Part shown: in pieces, positions 1 through 8,185 of the stretch | Layout: every line of letters begins with the position of its first letter | Numbering within the stretch: the stretch's first letter is position 1 | Assembly: GCA_903870275.1 (NCBI GenBank) | Contig: CAIQCK010000008.1 | Location: 33,070 to 97,069, forward strand | DNA length: 64,000 nt | Direction of reading: 5' to 3' | DNA from: an uncultured bacterium | Lineage (GTDB): Bacteria; Verrucomicrobiota; Verrucomicrobiia; CAIQCK01 | The notes under the pieces: generated by a model | What the model was told of the DNA's origin: nothing | Database searches by the model: none | Seen by the model: only the letters and a program-made list of their open reading frames with translations | Position numbers and translations under genes: made by a program

Positions 1-1398
1 CGGCAAGACGAGCCATCCCGTCTGCGCCTCAACGGCGAGGAATTCGATCTGGAAAAGGGCCGCGTGATTGTGCTGCACGACGAAGGCACCGCGGAACAAT
101 TGAAACTGTTCCCGCCGCTTCGAACCGCCAATGTGCCGGCGGCGCTGGTCAAACTCATTTCGTCCACGTCATCCGCGCAGCCCATCGCGCCACAGGCGGC
201 TGCCGACGTGCCGGAGATCGAAAGTGTGGTGGTCAGCGCGGATAAGGCGGTCGTCAAGCAGCGCAATTTTAATGGTGAGGGCATGATTTTCACGTTCGGC
301 ACGATGACCAATCGTTGGACGCCTGGGTCTGTGTATTTCGACCACATGTTTGATGTCACTCTCGAGTGGCCTTGGTTCGGGCACGGCGCCAATTGGGTCA
401 TCAAAAGCCGGCACGGCATCTATGCGTCCTATAGACTTGATGGCCCGCCCGGTCCGATGCAAGGGAAGATTGTATTTCACCCGGGCACGCCAGCACCCGA
501 AACGGATGGTTCGTATGCCATCGGCGAGTTTCAGCCGCAAAGCGTCCCGAAAAGCGTCGGCGAGTTCAGCGTTGGCCCGCCGCTGCCAATCTCGGTGCGA
601 CTGGTAAGAAACAACCCAAAAACAGATACACCGCCGCCGCGAACTTCGCCTTCGGACCTGCCCAAGCTCCGGTATCTGGCGTGGCAGGCGGAAGGACCGC
701 ACGCGACCAACACGATCCAGGGGCTGCCGTGGCATTCCGACGGCACGCCGATGACCAATCAAATCGAGCGAATGACCCTGTTGACTCCGACGCGGGTGGA
801 TACGCGCGCCACGAACGAGGGGAAGGAAAATTCACGCTTCCTCTATCTTTGGTTCTCCCATCCCTTGATCGAGATCACCAGCTTCAAACGAGTGACGTTG
901 CTGGATGCGGCAGGCAAGCCTCTGGCTGAGGGTAAAGCCGGCTTTGGGACCCGGTCGAATAACCTCGGCTGGATCGTGCAGACAATTAAGGCAGGAAATA
1001 TCGGCTCACGGCCGGCGACGATCAACATCCGCCTCGAATACAGCATCGGCCCTTGGAAGGACTGGAACGATATTCCCAGCGACTACCGCGGCGGGATGAT
1101 GTTCGGCAATAGCGTGATGCTCGGTTCCATCGGCCAGAACGCCGAGGGCCGCGCCTTTATCAGCATCACCCGAAACAACGCCGCGGAGTTGGACACGCAG
1201 CATGATTTCCTCGCGTTGACGCGCGACGGACGCTCTTTGGAACGCACCCACACTCATTTGTCCGGCTTCTCCAATCTGCTAACCGAAAGGTTCGAGTTTC
1301 CTGTGAAGCTAGACGAGGTGAAAGCGTTCCGCCGCCGCACGCGGCCGATCCAGAGCGTTGAGTTCAAGAACGTGCCGTTGGAGGAACCCGCCCAATGA
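1..1398 (+). CDS. Hypothetical protein, 5' end outside the window
   Basis: The reading frame is open to base 1, so the GTG at 64 is probably internal and about 465 residues of the C-terminal part are visible. I do not recognise the family. The start of the visible part reads like a short conserved segment (RLNGEEFDLEKGRVIVLHD), followed by a region rich in aromatic residues and Pro. No membrane segment or cofactor motif is evident in the visible part. The stop codon overlaps the start of the lipoprotein gene by four bases (ATGA), so the two are probably co-translated and may act together at the cell envelope; that is inference from context only. Confidence 0.6.
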   Translation, partial: RQDEPSRLRLNGEEFDLEKGRVIVLHDEGTAEQLKLFPPLRTANVPAALVKLISSTSSAQPIAPQAAADVPEIESVVVSADKAVVKQRNFNGEGMIFTFGTMTNRWTPGSVYFDHMFDVTLEWPWFGHGANWVIKSRHGIYASYRLDGPPGPMQGKIVFHPGTPAPETDGSYAIGEFQPQSVPKSVGEFSVGPPLPISVRLVRNNPKTDTPPPRTSPSDLPKLRYLAWQAEGPHATNTIQGLPWHSDGTPMTNQIERMTLLTPTRVDTRATNEGKENSRFLYLWFSHPLIEITSFKRVTLLDAAGKPLAEGKAGFGTRSNNLGWIVQTIKAGNIGSRPATINIRLEYSIGPWKDWNDIPSDYRGGMMFGNSVMLGSIGQNAEGRAFISITRNNAAELDTQHDFLALTRDGRSLERTHTHLSGFSNLLTERFEFPVKLDEVKAFRRRTRPIQSVEFKNVPLEEPAQ

Positions 1399-1967
1399 AA
1401 CCCATTTTGGCAGCGACAATCTTGGGACAGGGTGTGCGGTTCAAAAAGTTGGACTGCGTGAAATGTTTAATCCCAATCACGGTCTTTCTTCCGGCACTCG
1501 TTCTTCTGTTGGCGGGTTGTGTTGCATCACCCCAGCCCGGTTCCGTAACGCTGTTCATCACGAGCGCGGTGGCAAAGCGCTATACGAACATGTCATCCAA
1601 CGTTGAGACAGAAATCTTGTGCCAGGCGGTGATTGACAATAGAACTGGCGCGCCACTGATCGTTTTTTCAAATTTCTACTCCGCGTTCGACGGCTTGGAT
1701 CTCGTTGTGCGCGATGATCACGGCCGTTTGCTGGCGCAGGAGCCATTCATTTATCACCAGTCTCCCTACGGCTCCTCCAATGGCAGACCATTCACGCTTC
1801 AAAGTGGACGCAATACCCATGACATGCACTTCTCCCTGACATCCATGACCAACGCGTCCGACAAGCTGAGTCTTCAGCTTGTGGGCACTCTGCCCCGCAG
1901 CTCTTATACGGCTTCCCTCACCTCGCAGGTGGTTCAAGTTTCTGTGAAGGGAGGACAAGGAGAATAA
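1395..1967 (+). CDS. Putative lipoprotein
   Basis: A 190-residue protein with a hydrophobic stretch followed by a lipobox (LLLAGC, Cys42 from the first ATG), so it is probably lipidated and membrane anchored. The ATG overlaps the preceding stop. A GTG at 1458 would give a more typical lipoprotein signal of about 20 residues (MKCLIPITVFL... with Cys21) and is an alternative start, although no strong Shine-Dalgarno is seen before it. The mature part is Ser/Thr-rich and probably beta-structured (SLTSMTNASDKLSLQLVGTL). Family unknown. It sits between the truncated gene and the transglutaminase-like gene on the same strand. Confidence 0.6.
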   Translation: MKPILAATILGQGVRFKKLDCVKCLIPITVFLPALVLLLAGCVASPQPGSVTLFITSAVAKRYTNMSSNVETEILCQAVIDNRTGAPLIVFSNFYSAFDGLDLVVRDDHGRLLAQEPFIYHQSPYGSSNGRPFTLQSGRNTHDMHFSLTSMTNASDKLSLQLVGTLPRSSYTASLTSQVVQVSVKGGQGE

Positions 1968-2022
1968 GCGTCGAGTATGCGGATGGCCGCAGCGAAACAG
2001 TCACCAGCACGAGAACAGAATT

Positions 2023-3651
2023 ATGACAAATCACACGCATCCACTTGCTACGCTCCGCGAATCCTTCTTTGGCACGTCGTTGCTGCTCGCCATTTTGGCC
2101 GCCGGCCCCGCGCGCTCCTTCTGCGCGGATGCGGACACGGATGGCGACGGCCTTTCCGACTTCCAGGAAGTGCACAAATACTTCACCGACCCCCACAAGA
2201 AGTGCACCAGCGGCAAGCCGGACGGGGATTGGGACCAGCGGCGCGAATTCACGTACAGCGTCCGCACTGTCCTCCGCGTGATGAAGCCCTACGACCTCGC
2301 GGCGATGAATGACGATTACCAGGACGCGCGCCTGTTGCGGGAGACGGCGGAGTACGGCGAAATCGAAGTGATCCACTATCCGCTCAACACCAACGCGGAG
2401 GCCATTGGCGCGAACGAACATTGGCGCACGGATGACGCGAAAATGCAGGAGTGGCTGAAGTCGGGCATCACGACCGATTGGACACCGGCGTTGCGCGAGA
2501 AGTTGCTGAAGGAACTGCGCGCTGCGGGAATCGAGCCGGACCGCCTGAACGACCGCGAACTGGCCGAGCGCGTCGCGAAGTGGATGTATCGAAGCACGCG
2601 GTCGCCCAAGATGTTCACGACGTACTACATGGATTTCAGCAGCGGCCGGCCCGCATTGCTGGCGGGCTGCGAAAGAGCCTTCGAGCGGGACAAGGGCGAC
2701 AAAAGCTGGACGTTCGACGAGCAGATCCAGCACGAGGTCCTCGGTAGCGGCATGTTCGCCAACAAGACGCGCGGCTCCTGCACCTCGACGGCCATTTACT
2801 GGACGACGATCCTGCGGGCGCTCGGCCTGCCCACGCGCTTCATCCTCTGCATTCCGGCCGTGGACGCAAACGATCCGGCCCAGCTCCAGATGGTGGAGAA
2901 AAACATCACGCATCACCAGGTGCGCGCCACGATGCTTCAAAACATGCGCAACCAGCACGGGTTTACGGCGCACACGTTCAACGAAGTCTTCATCGGCGGG
3001 CGCTGGGTACGGCTCAACTACAGCAAACTCGGCCAGAACATCCTCGATGCGCATTGTTTTGGCCTGCACACCCACATTCTCACGTTCCGCGACTTGAGCG
3101 AGGCCCATCTGGCGGAGACGTGGGGCAAACGCTATGCCCTTGGCCGTCGCAGCCAGGAATTTCCCGGCTCCAATCCCTACACCGTCCTCGAAATCTCGGA
3201 TCATTTCGGCGCGCACGCGAAGATTCCCAATCCTGAAGTGGCCGTCAGTGGCGATCATCACGTGCTGACCATTGACCGGGTTTATTGGCTGCGTTCCGCC
3301 GAATGCCCGGAATGGCTGAAATCAACGGGCATGAAGAAAGACGAGCAAGGGAGCGTCGTCGCGCTGCTCCATCCGGTGGAGAACTTCCCCGACCAGAATT
3401 ATAGCCAGTATCGCCGGTTCCTCGGCAAATGCGATGGCACCTTCACGCTTCGCGCCCAAGGACAACCCGATATTCCGGCGCGGCTGAGCGGCAGTCTTTT
3501 CACCGGCCATGGTGATCGCGCCATCGCTGTGGGGATTGTCCGGGGCGATTACGACCGGATGAAAGCCGGTGTGCCCTATCAACTCGTGCCGGCCAATGGC
3601 AAGGCTGATGCGCAATGGGTGGTGAAAGAGTCGGCCACGCTCACAAAGTAA
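2023..3651 (+). CDS. Secreted transglutaminase-like protein
   Basis: 542 residues. An N-terminal hydrophobic stretch (about 17-36) looks like a signal peptide and is followed by a thrombospondin type 3-like calcium motif (DADTDGDGLSDFQEV, about 36-50). The core is transglutaminase/cysteine-protease-like: a candidate nucleophile Cys253 in TRGSCTSTAIYWTTILRALG, His317 in FTAHTFNEVFIGGRWVRL, and Asn332 where the third residue of the triad (usually Asp) is expected. The Cys-region and the HxxNEVxxxGRWVR pattern are characteristic of the family; the substrate is unknown. Export suggests action in the periplasm or outside the cell. No terminator is visible downstream. Confidence 0.75.
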   Translation: MTNHTHPLATLRESFFGTSLLLAILAAGPARSFCADADTDGDGLSDFQEVHKYFTDPHKKCTSGKPDGDWDQRREFTYSVRTVLRVMKPYDLAAMNDDYQDARLLRETAEYGEIEVIHYPLNTNAEAIGANEHWRTDDAKMQEWLKSGITTDWTPALREKLLKELRAAGIEPDRLNDRELAERVAKWMYRSTRSPKMFTTYYMDFSSGRPALLAGCERAFERDKGDKSWTFDEQIQHEVLGSGMFANKTRGSCTSTAIYWTTILRALGLPTRFILCIPAVDANDPAQLQMVEKNITHHQVRATMLQNMRNQHGFTAHTFNEVFIGGRWVRLNYSKLGQNILDAHCFGLHTHILTFRDLSEAHLAETWGKRYALGRRSQEFPGSNPYTVLEISDHFGAHAKIPNPEVAVSGDHHVLTIDRVYWLRSAECPEWLKSTGMKKDEQGSVVALLHPVENFPDQNYSQYRRFLGKCDGTFTLRAQGQPDIPARLSGSLFTGHGDRAIAVGIVRGDYDRMKAGVPYQLVPANGKADAQWVVKESATLTK

Positions 3652-3688
3652 TTTCACCGTGTCCCGGAGAGAGAATTCAGGATAACGA

Positions 3689-3862
3689 CAACCCTGCTAT
3701 AGAAAGCCCCAAGCCATTGCGTGGGTGTTTGAAGGCAACCGTGCGGTAAGAGGATTTTACGAAGCCGTGGGTTTCGCGTCTGATGGAGTGTCGAAGATGC
3801 GCAACGCCGGTGCGCCTCTCAAAACAACACGGTATTGGAAGCTGTCAACGAGCACCGACTAA
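3689..3862 (+). pseudogene. C-terminal remnant of a GNAT acetyltransferase
   Basis: Translating the frame that ends at the TAA at 3860 gives WVFEGNRAVRGFYEAVGF followed by about 25 more residues. The pattern W-V-x-x-x-N-x-x-A-x-x-F-Y-E-x-x-G-F is the C-terminal signature of GNAT-family N-acetyltransferases, where it forms the last strand and helix around acetyl-CoA. There is no start codon or acetyl-CoA binding loop upstream, so only the tail of the gene remains. It lies next to an integrase remnant, in DNA that appears to have been rearranged by element insertion. Confidence 0.6.
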
Positions 3863-3873
3863 CCACACGATTT

Positions 3874-3996
3874 TCAAATCCGCTTGCCGCCGATGATCCC
3901 GAGGCCGGCCAAAAAACCGGTTTGTCCGTTGTGCTGACTTCTGGTATAAATGCGCGGCCACCTGTTCTTTTTCCTGTGCTTGGATGGTTGATTACT
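3874..3996 (-). pseudogene. N-terminal remnant of an older tyrosine integrase
   Basis: The minus strand encodes WPRIYTRSQHNGQTGFLAGL and eight more residues before a stop. By eye this aligns without gaps to residues 25-52 of the intact integrase at 16268-17548 (WPRIYTRNHRSGQVGWLVDL...), with 16 of 28 residues identical, and a Lys/Arg-rich stretch precedes both. An in-frame TGA just upstream and the missing remainder make it non-functional. It lies just before the tRNA-Ser half copy, the same position the intact integrase has relative to the intact tRNA. It is therefore best read as the relic of an earlier, related element at the same site. Confidence 0.75.
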
Positions 3997-4010
3997 TCAT
4001 GTGCATATCA

Positions 4011-4018
4011 TGGCACGC
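4011..4018 (+). promoter_or_regulatory. TGGCACGC motif left by the older element
   Basis: A single TGGCACGC lies between the integrase remnant and the tRNA half copy. It occupies the same place as the paired TGGCACGC motifs upstream of the intact integrase. It is probably a decayed recombinase-binding or operator site. Confidence 0.35.
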
Positions 4019-4084
4019 AACTGTCGCTCGAATAAGTTTTAGGCAATAACGGGATTGGCTTAAAGCGCTCGTTATTAAATGGTT

Positions 4085-4124
4085 GGAGGGATGGCTGAGC
4101 GGTTGAAAGCACCGGTCTTGAAAA
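4085..4124 (+). other. attL: 40-bp tRNA-Ser 5' half copy
   Basis: Forty bases identical to 17651-17690, the 5' half of the intact tRNA-Ser gene from the first acceptor-stem base through the anticodon loop. The sequence then diverges completely, so no tRNA can be made here. Together with the copy at the right end it delimits the 13.6-kb element and marks the crossover region. Confidence 0.9.
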
Positions 4125-4219
4125 GCTGAAATGCCCCTCACGGAACTTTTCACACCTCGCAAATCCCCGTAAATTCGCACGAACCTCGGTTTGCGTTTCG
4201 CAAGTTCAACTGCGTTTTA

Positions 4220-4238
4220 TGGCACGCGTTTGGCACGC
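4220..4238 (+). repeat. Paired TGGCACGC repeat inside attL
   Basis: Two TGGCACGC copies with starts 11 bases apart (4220 and 4231). The same pair, same orientation and same spacing, occurs at 17592-17610 near the other end; over 19 bases only one differs. Symmetric placement at both termini suggests arm-type binding sites for the integrase or excisionase. Confidence 0.5.
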
Positions 4239-4248
4239 GCTCCGTTGT

Positions 4249-4506
4249 TCATTCATCGCTGATCGTTTGAATGGTGAACCGTTCTAGAGCCTTCGCGACG
4301 TGCTGGAGGTTGAACAGCACTGTCCCGCCCGCCCGAATGTATGGGATTCTCTTTGCGGCCATCCAACCTTCAAGGGTCCGCACTGAGACATTCATCCACC
4401 GCGCCGTTTCATCCTTCCGAAATAGAACGCGAGGCGGAAGCGTTGACACACCCGGGCCGGTGGCCCCGTGATCGTTTGGCGCTGGCGTTGTCGCGTTCGC
4501 GTTCAC
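4249..4506 (-). CDS. Excisionase-like helix-turn-helix protein
   Basis: About 85 residues from the GTG at 4506, which has a good Shine-Dalgarno (AGGAG) four bases upstream. An upstream ATG at 4581 is possible but lacks this. The C-terminal half is a winged-helix domain of the MerR/excisionase type: FRKDETARWMNVSVRTLEGW, then a K-R-I-P-Y-I-R wing and a final LERF helix. Its place next to the left attachment site, as the last gene of the element, fits a recombination directionality factor; it could also be a repressor. The N-terminal 30 residues are Pro/Thr-rich and probably disordered. Confidence 0.75.
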   Translation of the reverse strand: MNANATTPAPNDHGATGPGVSTLPPRVLFRKDETARWMNVSVRTLEGWMAAKRIPYIRAGGTVLFNLQHVAKALERFTIQTISDE

Positions 4507-4575
4507 AGAACTCCTGCCCTTCCGCCTGCGTTGCCGCCAGAGCGTGCTTGCCGCGCCGTCTGAGCCATGCGAAAG

Positions 4576-4635
4576 AAGCAAATTAAGCGAAAGAAGCCGG
4601 CTGGCGTGCGCCGCTTCATTCGCTTAATTCGCTTA
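4576..4635. repeat. Long imperfect inverted repeat (hairpin)
   Basis: Arms of about 25 bases (4576-4600 and 4611-4635) share AATTAAGCGAA / TTCGCTTAATT and flank a GC-rich apex that is itself palindromic (GGCGTGCGCC). It lies between the DUF3987 gene and the excisionase-like gene. There is no clear U-tract, so it may be a processing site, attenuator or structured RNA rather than a standard terminator. Confidence 0.6.
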
Positions 4636-4654
4636 TTTCGCGCCCCCGTTGAAC

Positions 4655-5989
4655 TCATTTGGCAAACCACCTTTCCCCGGTTCTGCCGTTGGTCGTTTCC
4701 GCTGTCCTTCGTGCCAACCCGTTTTCTACGAGTAGCGCAAACGCGCGGTCCAGTTCTGCGCGCGTGCGGTGGCGCTTGAAAACATCGCTGATTTCCGTGC
4801 GCGTGAGGCCGCTTGCTCCGGCGTCGCGCAGCGCGGCAAGAATTTCGTCGGCTACGCTGTCGCCCAGGCTTGCGCCAAAAATGTAGCGTGCGGAGTCTTC
4901 GCAGTAGCGCCACGCAGCGAGCGCGGCTTCAAGATGCACGGGCCGAATGCAATCAGAGCAATCCAGCACCGCGTATATGAGCGAGAGGCGGACGACGTAA
5001 GCTTCCGCCCGGCCAATTATCGCGCCAAAAAGTCCGGGCTTGGCTGCGCTCAGATCGTGATAGATGCTCCGCCACAGTTCCTTCGCTTCATCATCACGCC
5101 GGATTTCTCCGTAGGTCTTCGCGAACGCCAGCGCCGCCTTGAACCGGGTTTCAATATCAGTCCAGTCCACCAAATGCGCCTCGCCGCCTTCGGGCAGTTC
5201 CTTTGAACGTTTGGCACCAATCCACAGGATGCGATTGGCGAAGCCGTTGGCGGATTCCGTCTCGGTGAGCGTGCGGATGAGTTCCTGCTTGGTGATATGG
5301 CCGATGAAGGAAACATGCGCGCCCGTGGAAGTGACCGGTGAGTTTTTGTTTGCGATGCGAAGATGGCCGGTGTCGAAACACTGGCGGAAGACGGCGGAGA
5401 GCGTGTTGCCGTCGCGCCGCGCTGATTGGAGCAGGCGCGCAAGCTCAGGCTCCATCACCATCAACCGCTTATCACTAACGCCGGGGTCAACAATGACGGT
5501 TTGATAGCCGGTGATTACCTTGTCCTCTCTGACCGGTTCTTGTTTCTCCACCGGGTCGCGCACCGCCCAGATCAAACCTTCGCCAGTGCTCAGACCGCTG
5601 CCTGGCCGCTGCCACGTCGGCTCAACGCGGGAGAGCAAGCCGAATGTCTGCCCCCATGACGTTCCTTTTCGGCTCTTTGAAGAATCACCCACAAGCACAA
5701 CATTGATGTTGGCATAGTGCCTGTCCGCCTCAACGCTGAAAAAAGCCGTCCGCCCGATGGTGTTTCCGAAGCCCGCGAGGGTCTGAAACAGTATCGCGGC
5801 GGAGTCGGATTCTGTGTGCGGCTCCAGCCGTTTCACAAACTCGCCGGCCACGCCATGCAACGCGGCATCCGTGAGCGGCGCGGGCCAGGTCGGGCCGGGA
5901 GGAGTGTTTATTTCTTTTGCGTTCACCGCCGCCGGCCCGTCCGCACCCGTTTGGCGTGCTGTGTTTTCAATCGCGTCGGATGCTTTCAT
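4655..5989 (-). CDS. DUF3987 family ATPase (replication-associated)
   Basis: 444 residues from the ATG at 5989, which overlaps the primase stop by ATGA. The order of features fits DUF3987: a P-loop-like GDSSKSRKGTS (about 101-111), a VIVDPGVSDKRLMVMEPELA segment, and a region around HVSFIGHITKQEL and ESANGFANRILWIG. A C-terminal winged-helix-like part follows (SGLTRTEISDVFKRHR). DUF3987 proteins are common beside primases in plasmids and integrated elements and are thought to be helicase-like. The P-loop is degenerate compared with GxxxxGK[S/T]. Coupling to the primase suggests both act in replication of the excised element. Confidence 0.75.
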   Translation of the reverse strand: MKASDAIENTARQTGADGPAAVNAKEINTPPGPTWPAPLTDAALHGVAGEFVKRLEPHTESDSAAILFQTLAGFGNTIGRTAFFSVEADRHYANINVVLVGDSSKSRKGTSWGQTFGLLSRVEPTWQRPGSGLSTGEGLIWAVRDPVEKQEPVREDKVITGYQTVIVDPGVSDKRLMVMEPELARLLQSARRDGNTLSAVFRQCFDTGHLRIANKNSPVTSTGAHVSFIGHITKQELIRTLTETESANGFANRILWIGAKRSKELPEGGEAHLVDWTDIETRFKAALAFAKTYGEIRRDDEAKELWRSIYHDLSAAKPGLFGAIIGRAEAYVVRLSLIYAVLDCSDCIRPVHLEAALAAWRYCEDSARYIFGASLGDSVADEILAALRDAGASGLTRTEISDVFKRHRTRAELDRAFALLVENGLARRTAETTNGRTGERWFAK

Positions 5990-6975
5990 GGATTCCCCCC
6001 GCCAGGATTCAAATAAAGGACTCGCTGCCATCGGCCTTTCTCGCGCCGACAATGGCCCGGCATCCGCGACAGGCGCGCTTCGTTCTTGCAGGCGGCATCA
6101 ACACCGAGCGGGACAAGAAATTCACCAAATAGCCTGGACTCGACCACTGCCGCCCACTCCGTCGCGTCCGCCGCGTCAACGGTCAGCCACGCATGAATGG
6201 ATTTCCCACCGGAATCAATCAGCGCCGCAATCGGCCAGTCGAAGACGAGTGCGCCCGCCCAGAACTCAAGCTGCGCCTCGCGCGGCCACGGCCCAGGCGT
6301 TTCCCCCGGTCCAAGCAACGGCAGCGGAGTCGAGTCAAATTCGAGCACGGCGAACCGAAACCGCGCGACACACGCATCGGCCCGGAAACTCTGCTTGCCG
6401 TCTTTCGTCATGCCCGGCTCGCCCCGCAACGGATTCGGTATGATGTGTTCCGGCACAGCCGCGCCCGTCTCGAAAGCCGCGATCCAGTCTGCCGCCGTGC
6501 GGACGTGTTCCGCGTCGCTGTCGTATCGTGTGCCGATAAACACTCGGTCAGTGGACTTGTAGAGAATCCGCAGCAATCGCGTCGCGTCCGCTTCCTCCGG
6601 CCAGTCCAGCCGCACCGGCGACAACTCCCACAATTCGGCTTCTCTCGCGCCGTCGCCCTTGTCGAGAATGCCCCGCAACATCTTCCCCGCGTCTCGCTTT
6701 GGCCGTGCCGTCGAACGCGACAAACCAACACCACACGCCCGGCGTTGGCCGTTGCCGTGTTCGTCGAACGCTTTTGCGACAGCGGCGTTGATCTCCCCAT
6801 CGCTGACGTGCCGCGCCCCGTGGACGTGGGAGCACAGGTCACTGGCACACTGCTCCGCTGTCACTCCGGCGATGGCCGCGAGATTGGCAACGCCCAGCAA
6901 TGCCGCGTGACAGCCACCGCCGCCCGACGCCGGCAGATTCGCCAACGCTTCCGCGTATCGAGCCGCCGCGCTCAT
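5986..6975 (-). CDS. Archaeo-eukaryotic primase (AEP)-like protein
   Basis: 329 residues from the ATG at 6975, which has GGGAGG seven bases upstream; an ATG at 7023 is less likely. The C-terminal half carries features of mobile-element AEP primases. These are an acidic strand (AVLEFDSTPL, E212/D214), the S-x-H motif in SGGKSIHAWL (S259, H261), and a late acidic/basic segment (GVDAACKNEARLSRMPGHCR, D293). The N-terminal 70 residues resemble the helical start seen in such proteins (MSAAARYAEALANLP). It probably primes or initiates element replication, with the DUF3987 protein encoded by the next, overlapping gene. Assignment is by motif only. Confidence 0.65.
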   Translation of the reverse strand: MSAAARYAEALANLPASGGGGCHAALLGVANLAAIAGVTAEQCASDLCSHVHGARHVSDGEINAAVAKAFDEHGNGQRRACGVGLSRSTARPKRDAGKMLRGILDKGDGAREAELWELSPVRLDWPEEADATRLLRILYKSTDRVFIGTRYDSDAEHVRTAADWIAAFETGAAVPEHIIPNPLRGEPGMTKDGKQSFRADACVARFRFAVLEFDSTPLPLLGPGETPGPWPREAQLEFWAGALVFDWPIAALIDSGGKSIHAWLTVDAADATEWAAVVESRLFGEFLVPLGVDAACKNEARLSRMPGHCRREKGRWQRVLYLNPGGGNP

Positions 6976-7113
6976 CTTGCCGCCTCCCGTGCGCGCCGCG
7001 CGCTCTCCGCTTTGTGTCTGCAACAGTTCAACTCCAATCTCCGCAGCCTCTCGCTTCGCTGTCGCCGCCTACATTCAAAAAGGTTCATTGCGCTTTCAGC
7101 TCCGGTGTTTGGG

Positions 7114-8130
7114 TTAATGCCACAGTTGGATATTCGCCGCCGCTTGCGTCGTGGCGGACGTGAAGTAGATCGTGAGCTTGTCGTCGGAAACGTGGTCAAC
7201 TTGCCGCGTGTCCGCCATGTGGTCGGTGTAAAAGCCAACGGTGTCACCCGGCTGGATACCGGAAAAATCCTCGTTGCTCGTGCCGTAGTCACCCGCAAAC
7301 GCCGCGCTCATCCCATCGCCGGCAGTGTTCACAACACAGTAGAGCGACAACGACGGAGCAGGCGGGGGCGCATTTGTCACCGCGCTCGTTGTCGCGCTCG
7401 TGGCAATCGCCAGCCCCAAAGCGTTCGTGATCGCAACGCGAAACGCCAATACGCTGCCCACGTCATTCGAGCTGATGGCATAACTCACGTTCGTCTCGCC
7501 GGGAATCCCGCTGCCGTCTTTCAACCACTGACACCAGACACCTTGCAGCGGTAACACGGAAAACCAGACGCCGGTTGACGCCGTGGCTGTCGAACCAACC
7601 ATGATGCTGCCGCTGATCGTCGGCGGGGCAAGATTCGTCGGCGCGAAAACCGACATACTTCCCAAGACCGCGTTCCCCACCTGCGCCAACGTCGCGAAGT
7701 TGGCCGTCATGCCCGCTACGATGTTGCTGACCTGCTGCGGACTGACCCCGCTGCCGCCCCGCCCAGGCGACGAATAGGTCATCTGCGCTTCCGCCGTCGC
7801 CAGCCAGAAGCAGCAAAGCACCGCTACCAGTCGTGCCGCCTCCTGCTTTTCCATGAGCCGCCGCAAATACGCTTTCAGGCTGGCAAGGTGGATCAGCCGC
7901 ACGCCGCGCAGGCAGCCCCGTTTGCGGAGCGAGACGGATTTGATTTTCCGCTCGTTGATGAGCTGGTAGATGAAAGCCCGCGAAAGGCCCGTGAAAGGGC
8001 ATCGCGCGCCTCGTCCGACCGGCAGACGGATGAACTCCGGCTCCGCCGTTGCGTTGTTAGCCGCCACGCAGGGCGGGGCAACCGTGAAGTTGTCAGGATT
8101 GCCGCTGACGTTGTTGCGTTCGTTGCGCAT
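7114..8130 (-). CDS. HTH domain fused to exported Ig-like domain
   Basis: 338 residues in one uninterrupted frame. Residues about 35-92 form a helix-turn-helix domain (CPFTGLSRAFIYQLINERKI, then GVRLIHLASLKAYLRRLMEK) similar to small DNA-binding proteins of integrated elements. A hydrophobic segment (LVAVLCCFWLATAEA, about 101-115) then looks exactly like the start of a signal peptide. The rest is Thr/Ser/Ala-rich and probably beta-sandwich, with an Ig-like segment (about 165-255: VWCQWLKDGSGIPGETNVSY, GSVLAFRVAITNA). An internal ATG before EKQEAARLVAVL could start a separate secreted protein. This is either a genuine fusion, with a cytoplasmic DNA-binding head, one membrane pass and an outer sensor, or a lost stop codon between two genes. 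Confidence 0.6.
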   Translation of the reverse strand: MRNERNNVSGNPDNFTVAPPCVAANNATAEPEFIRLPVGRGARCPFTGLSRAFIYQLINERKIKSVSLRKRGCLRGVRLIHLASLKAYLRRLMEKQEAARLVAVLCCFWLATAEAQMTYSSPGRGGSGVSPQQVSNIVAGMTANFATLAQVGNAVLGSMSVFAPTNLAPPTISGSIMVGSTATASTGVWFSVLPLQGVWCQWLKDGSGIPGETNVSYAISSNDVGSVLAFRVAITNALGLAIATSATTSAVTNAPPPAPSLSLYCVVNTAGDGMSAAFAGDYGTSNEDFSGIQPGDTVGFYTDHMADTRQVDHVSDDKLTIYFTSATTQAAANIQLWH

Positions 8131-8185
8131 GGCACCCCAATTACCACACGCGCCGCTTGACTGTATTTCCGGGCAGAAAGATTTT

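Larger units (their letters stand above)
3863..4084. other. Left flank of the element
   Basis: Contains the integrase remnant and a TGGCACGC motif; the part after 4019 has low GC (TTATTAAATGG) and no gene. It appears to be the eroded right end of an older element. Confidence 0.5.

Noticed and set aside
1918..3261. A 447-residue open frame on the minus strand
   Set aside because: Antisense of the transglutaminase-like gene, which has signal peptide and catalytic motifs.
4249..4581. The longer 110-residue version of the excisionase-like protein
   Set aside because: The ATG at 4581 has no ribosome site, while the internal GTG at 4506 has AGGAG at good distance.
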